Below, piece by piece: positions 63,104 through 64,000 of a stretch of DNA of 64,000 nt; the first letter of the stretch is position 1; every line of letters begins with the position of its first letter. This stretch comes from Holophagales bacterium (GTDB lineage Bacteria; Acidobacteriota; Thermoanaerobaculia; UBA5066). The translations under genes were made by a program, and so were the position numbers. The stretch lies in assembly GCA_016714815.1 (NCBI GenBank), contig JADKBZ010000010.1:124001-188000 (forward strand), written 5' to 3'. The notes beneath the pieces were generated by a model. It searched no databases. It was not told the DNA's origin and saw nothing but the letters and a program-made list of their open reading frames with translations.

Positions 63104-63964
63104 TGACACCACTTCGCCGGCGAATGCTCGAAGACATGTCCGTCCGCAACTACGCCAAGAGGACCCAGGAGAGCTACACCTTTACGTCCAGAAGTTCGCC
63201 CAGCACTTCGGGAAGTCCCCAGGCTCCTCGGTCCCGAGAGATTCGGCTCTACCAGATCTACCTGACCCGGGAAAGGAAGGTGGCCTTCTCGACCCTCAAC
63301 TGCGTCGTGGCGGCCCTGAGGTTTCTCTACGGCGTGACGCTGCGCGCCAGCTGGCCCATCGCGACGATTCCGTACGCACGCAAGGAGAAGAGGCTTCCGG
63401 TCGTCCTGGGTCCGGAGGAAGTCTCTCGGTTCTTTCACGCCATCGCGAGCCTGAAGCACCGCGCCGTACTGGCCATTGCCTGCGGGGCCGGCCTTCGCGT
63501 CTCGGAGTTGACGGCGCTTCGGGCCACCGACATCGACAGCAAGCGGCGGGTGATTCGGGTCCGCAGCGGAAAAGGCCACAAGGACCGCTACGTCATGCTC
63601 TCTCCCCGGCTGCTGGAGCTGATCCGGGCCTACTGGAGAGCCGAGCACCCCAAGGGAGGCTTCCTGTTCCCCGGCGGTGTCGCCGGACAGCCGCTGGACG
63701 CTACGTCGATCCAGAGGTTCTGTCAGAGAGGCCGCACGGGCCAGCGGCCTGAAGAAGCGCATCACGCCGCACACCCTGCGCCACTGCTTCGCCACGCACC
63801 TGCTCGAAGCCGGCACCGACCTGCGCACCATCCAGGTGCTCATGGGGCACTCGAGCCTGGCGACCACGGCGGTCTACCTCCACGTCTCCAACAAGGCCAG
63901 CGGGGAGACGACGAGCCCGCTGGACCGGCTCGAGTCCTTCCCGGGCCTGGCATCGCGTTCCTGA
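63104..63964 (+). pseudogene. Tyrosine recombinase (integrase), multiply frameshifted
   Basis: The reading frame starts MTPLRRRMLEDMSVRNYAKR after AAAGGAG. At 63172-63180 it slips, the segment YVQKFAQHFGKSP is in another frame, and at about 63225 it returns as REIRLYQIYLTRERKVAF. The core has IACGAGLRVSELTAL and VRSGKGHKDRYVML. A further slip near 63732 precedes LKKRITPHTLRHCFATHLLE and VYLHVSNKASGE. All catalytic residues (R, K, HxxR, H, Y) exist across frames. The family resembles integrases found with IS91-type elements. Sequencing error or decay cannot be separated here. Confidence 0.75.
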
Positions 63965-64000
63965 CGCCTCGTGAGCCGGTCCGGCCCGGAGCTGGCCGAG

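Overview
This 64 kb window is GC-rich chromosomal DNA from a Gram-negative bacterium. The gene repertoire resembles an acidobacterial lineage (possibly Thermoanaerobaculia): eukaryote-like Ser/Thr kinase with TPRs, DUF1566 and formylglycine-enzyme-like secreted proteins, an MglA-type GTPase, a DUF4212 symporter pair and an outer-membrane porin. The taxonomic call is an inference from gene content, not from a marker gene. Many genes overlap by four bases (ATGA, GTGA, TTGA, CTGA), so translational coupling is common.

Layout. 1-10.8 kb: a partial methyltransferase, a secreted choice-of-anchor protein, then a compact operon (GNAT, DUF6916-like, phage-tail-collar protein, Tat-exported protein, Nif11-like small protein, sulfotransferase), a 1224-residue secreted metallophosphoesterase, and a sulfotransferase/glycosyltransferase fusion with a second sulfotransferase. 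10.9-20.4 kb: a GNAT/RHH toxin-antitoxin pair, a fucose-isomerase-like protein, a TPR kinase, a secreted FGE-like protein, a radical SAM enzyme with a small acidic protein, VapBC, a stub of an XRE regulator and tRNA-Thr(CGT). 20.5-24.7 kb: a zincin-like protein, an ECF sigma/anti-sigma pair, an SRPBCC protein, an IPT/TIG-like protein and a LysE exporter.

24.7-37.3 kb is an acetate-metabolism block: acetyl-CoA synthetase, an AcuB-like CBS/ACT protein, an AcuC-like deacetylase and a GNAT/acyl-CoA-synthetase protein on one strand; a cNMP/CBS/nucleotidyltransferase protein, a DnaQ-like exonuclease, a porin and a DUF4212/sodium-solute symporter pair on the other. The enzymes for making, deacetylating and acetylating Acs sit beside a likely carboxylate uptake system. 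37.3-48.8 kb: a two-component system, a MoxR/VWA pair split by two membrane-protein genes, an RNase-Z-like hydrolase and an MglA-like GTPase with a long repeat tail. 48.8-52.9 kb: the conserved core set PilZ, era, CorC-like, ybeY, phoH, followed at 53.0-54.5 kb by a spermidine-synthase-like membrane protein.

54.5-64.0 kb is accessory DNA: RHH antitoxin with a MazF remnant, a PLD-helicase-DUF3427 protein, an operon of six small overlapping genes, an XRE regulator, RelBE, truncated integrase and Mrr fragments fused tail to tail, a 1.4 kb non-coding tract packed with perfect hairpins, and a frameshifted tyrosine recombinase. The hairpin tract is the least explained part of the window.

Sequence quality caution: at least four genes carry apparent single-base frameshifts (near 39.76, 42.97, 50.61 and three in 63.1-63.7 kb), the symporter has an in-frame TGA at 35674, and 44226-44332 is almost pure G. 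Some of these are probably assembly errors rather than biology.
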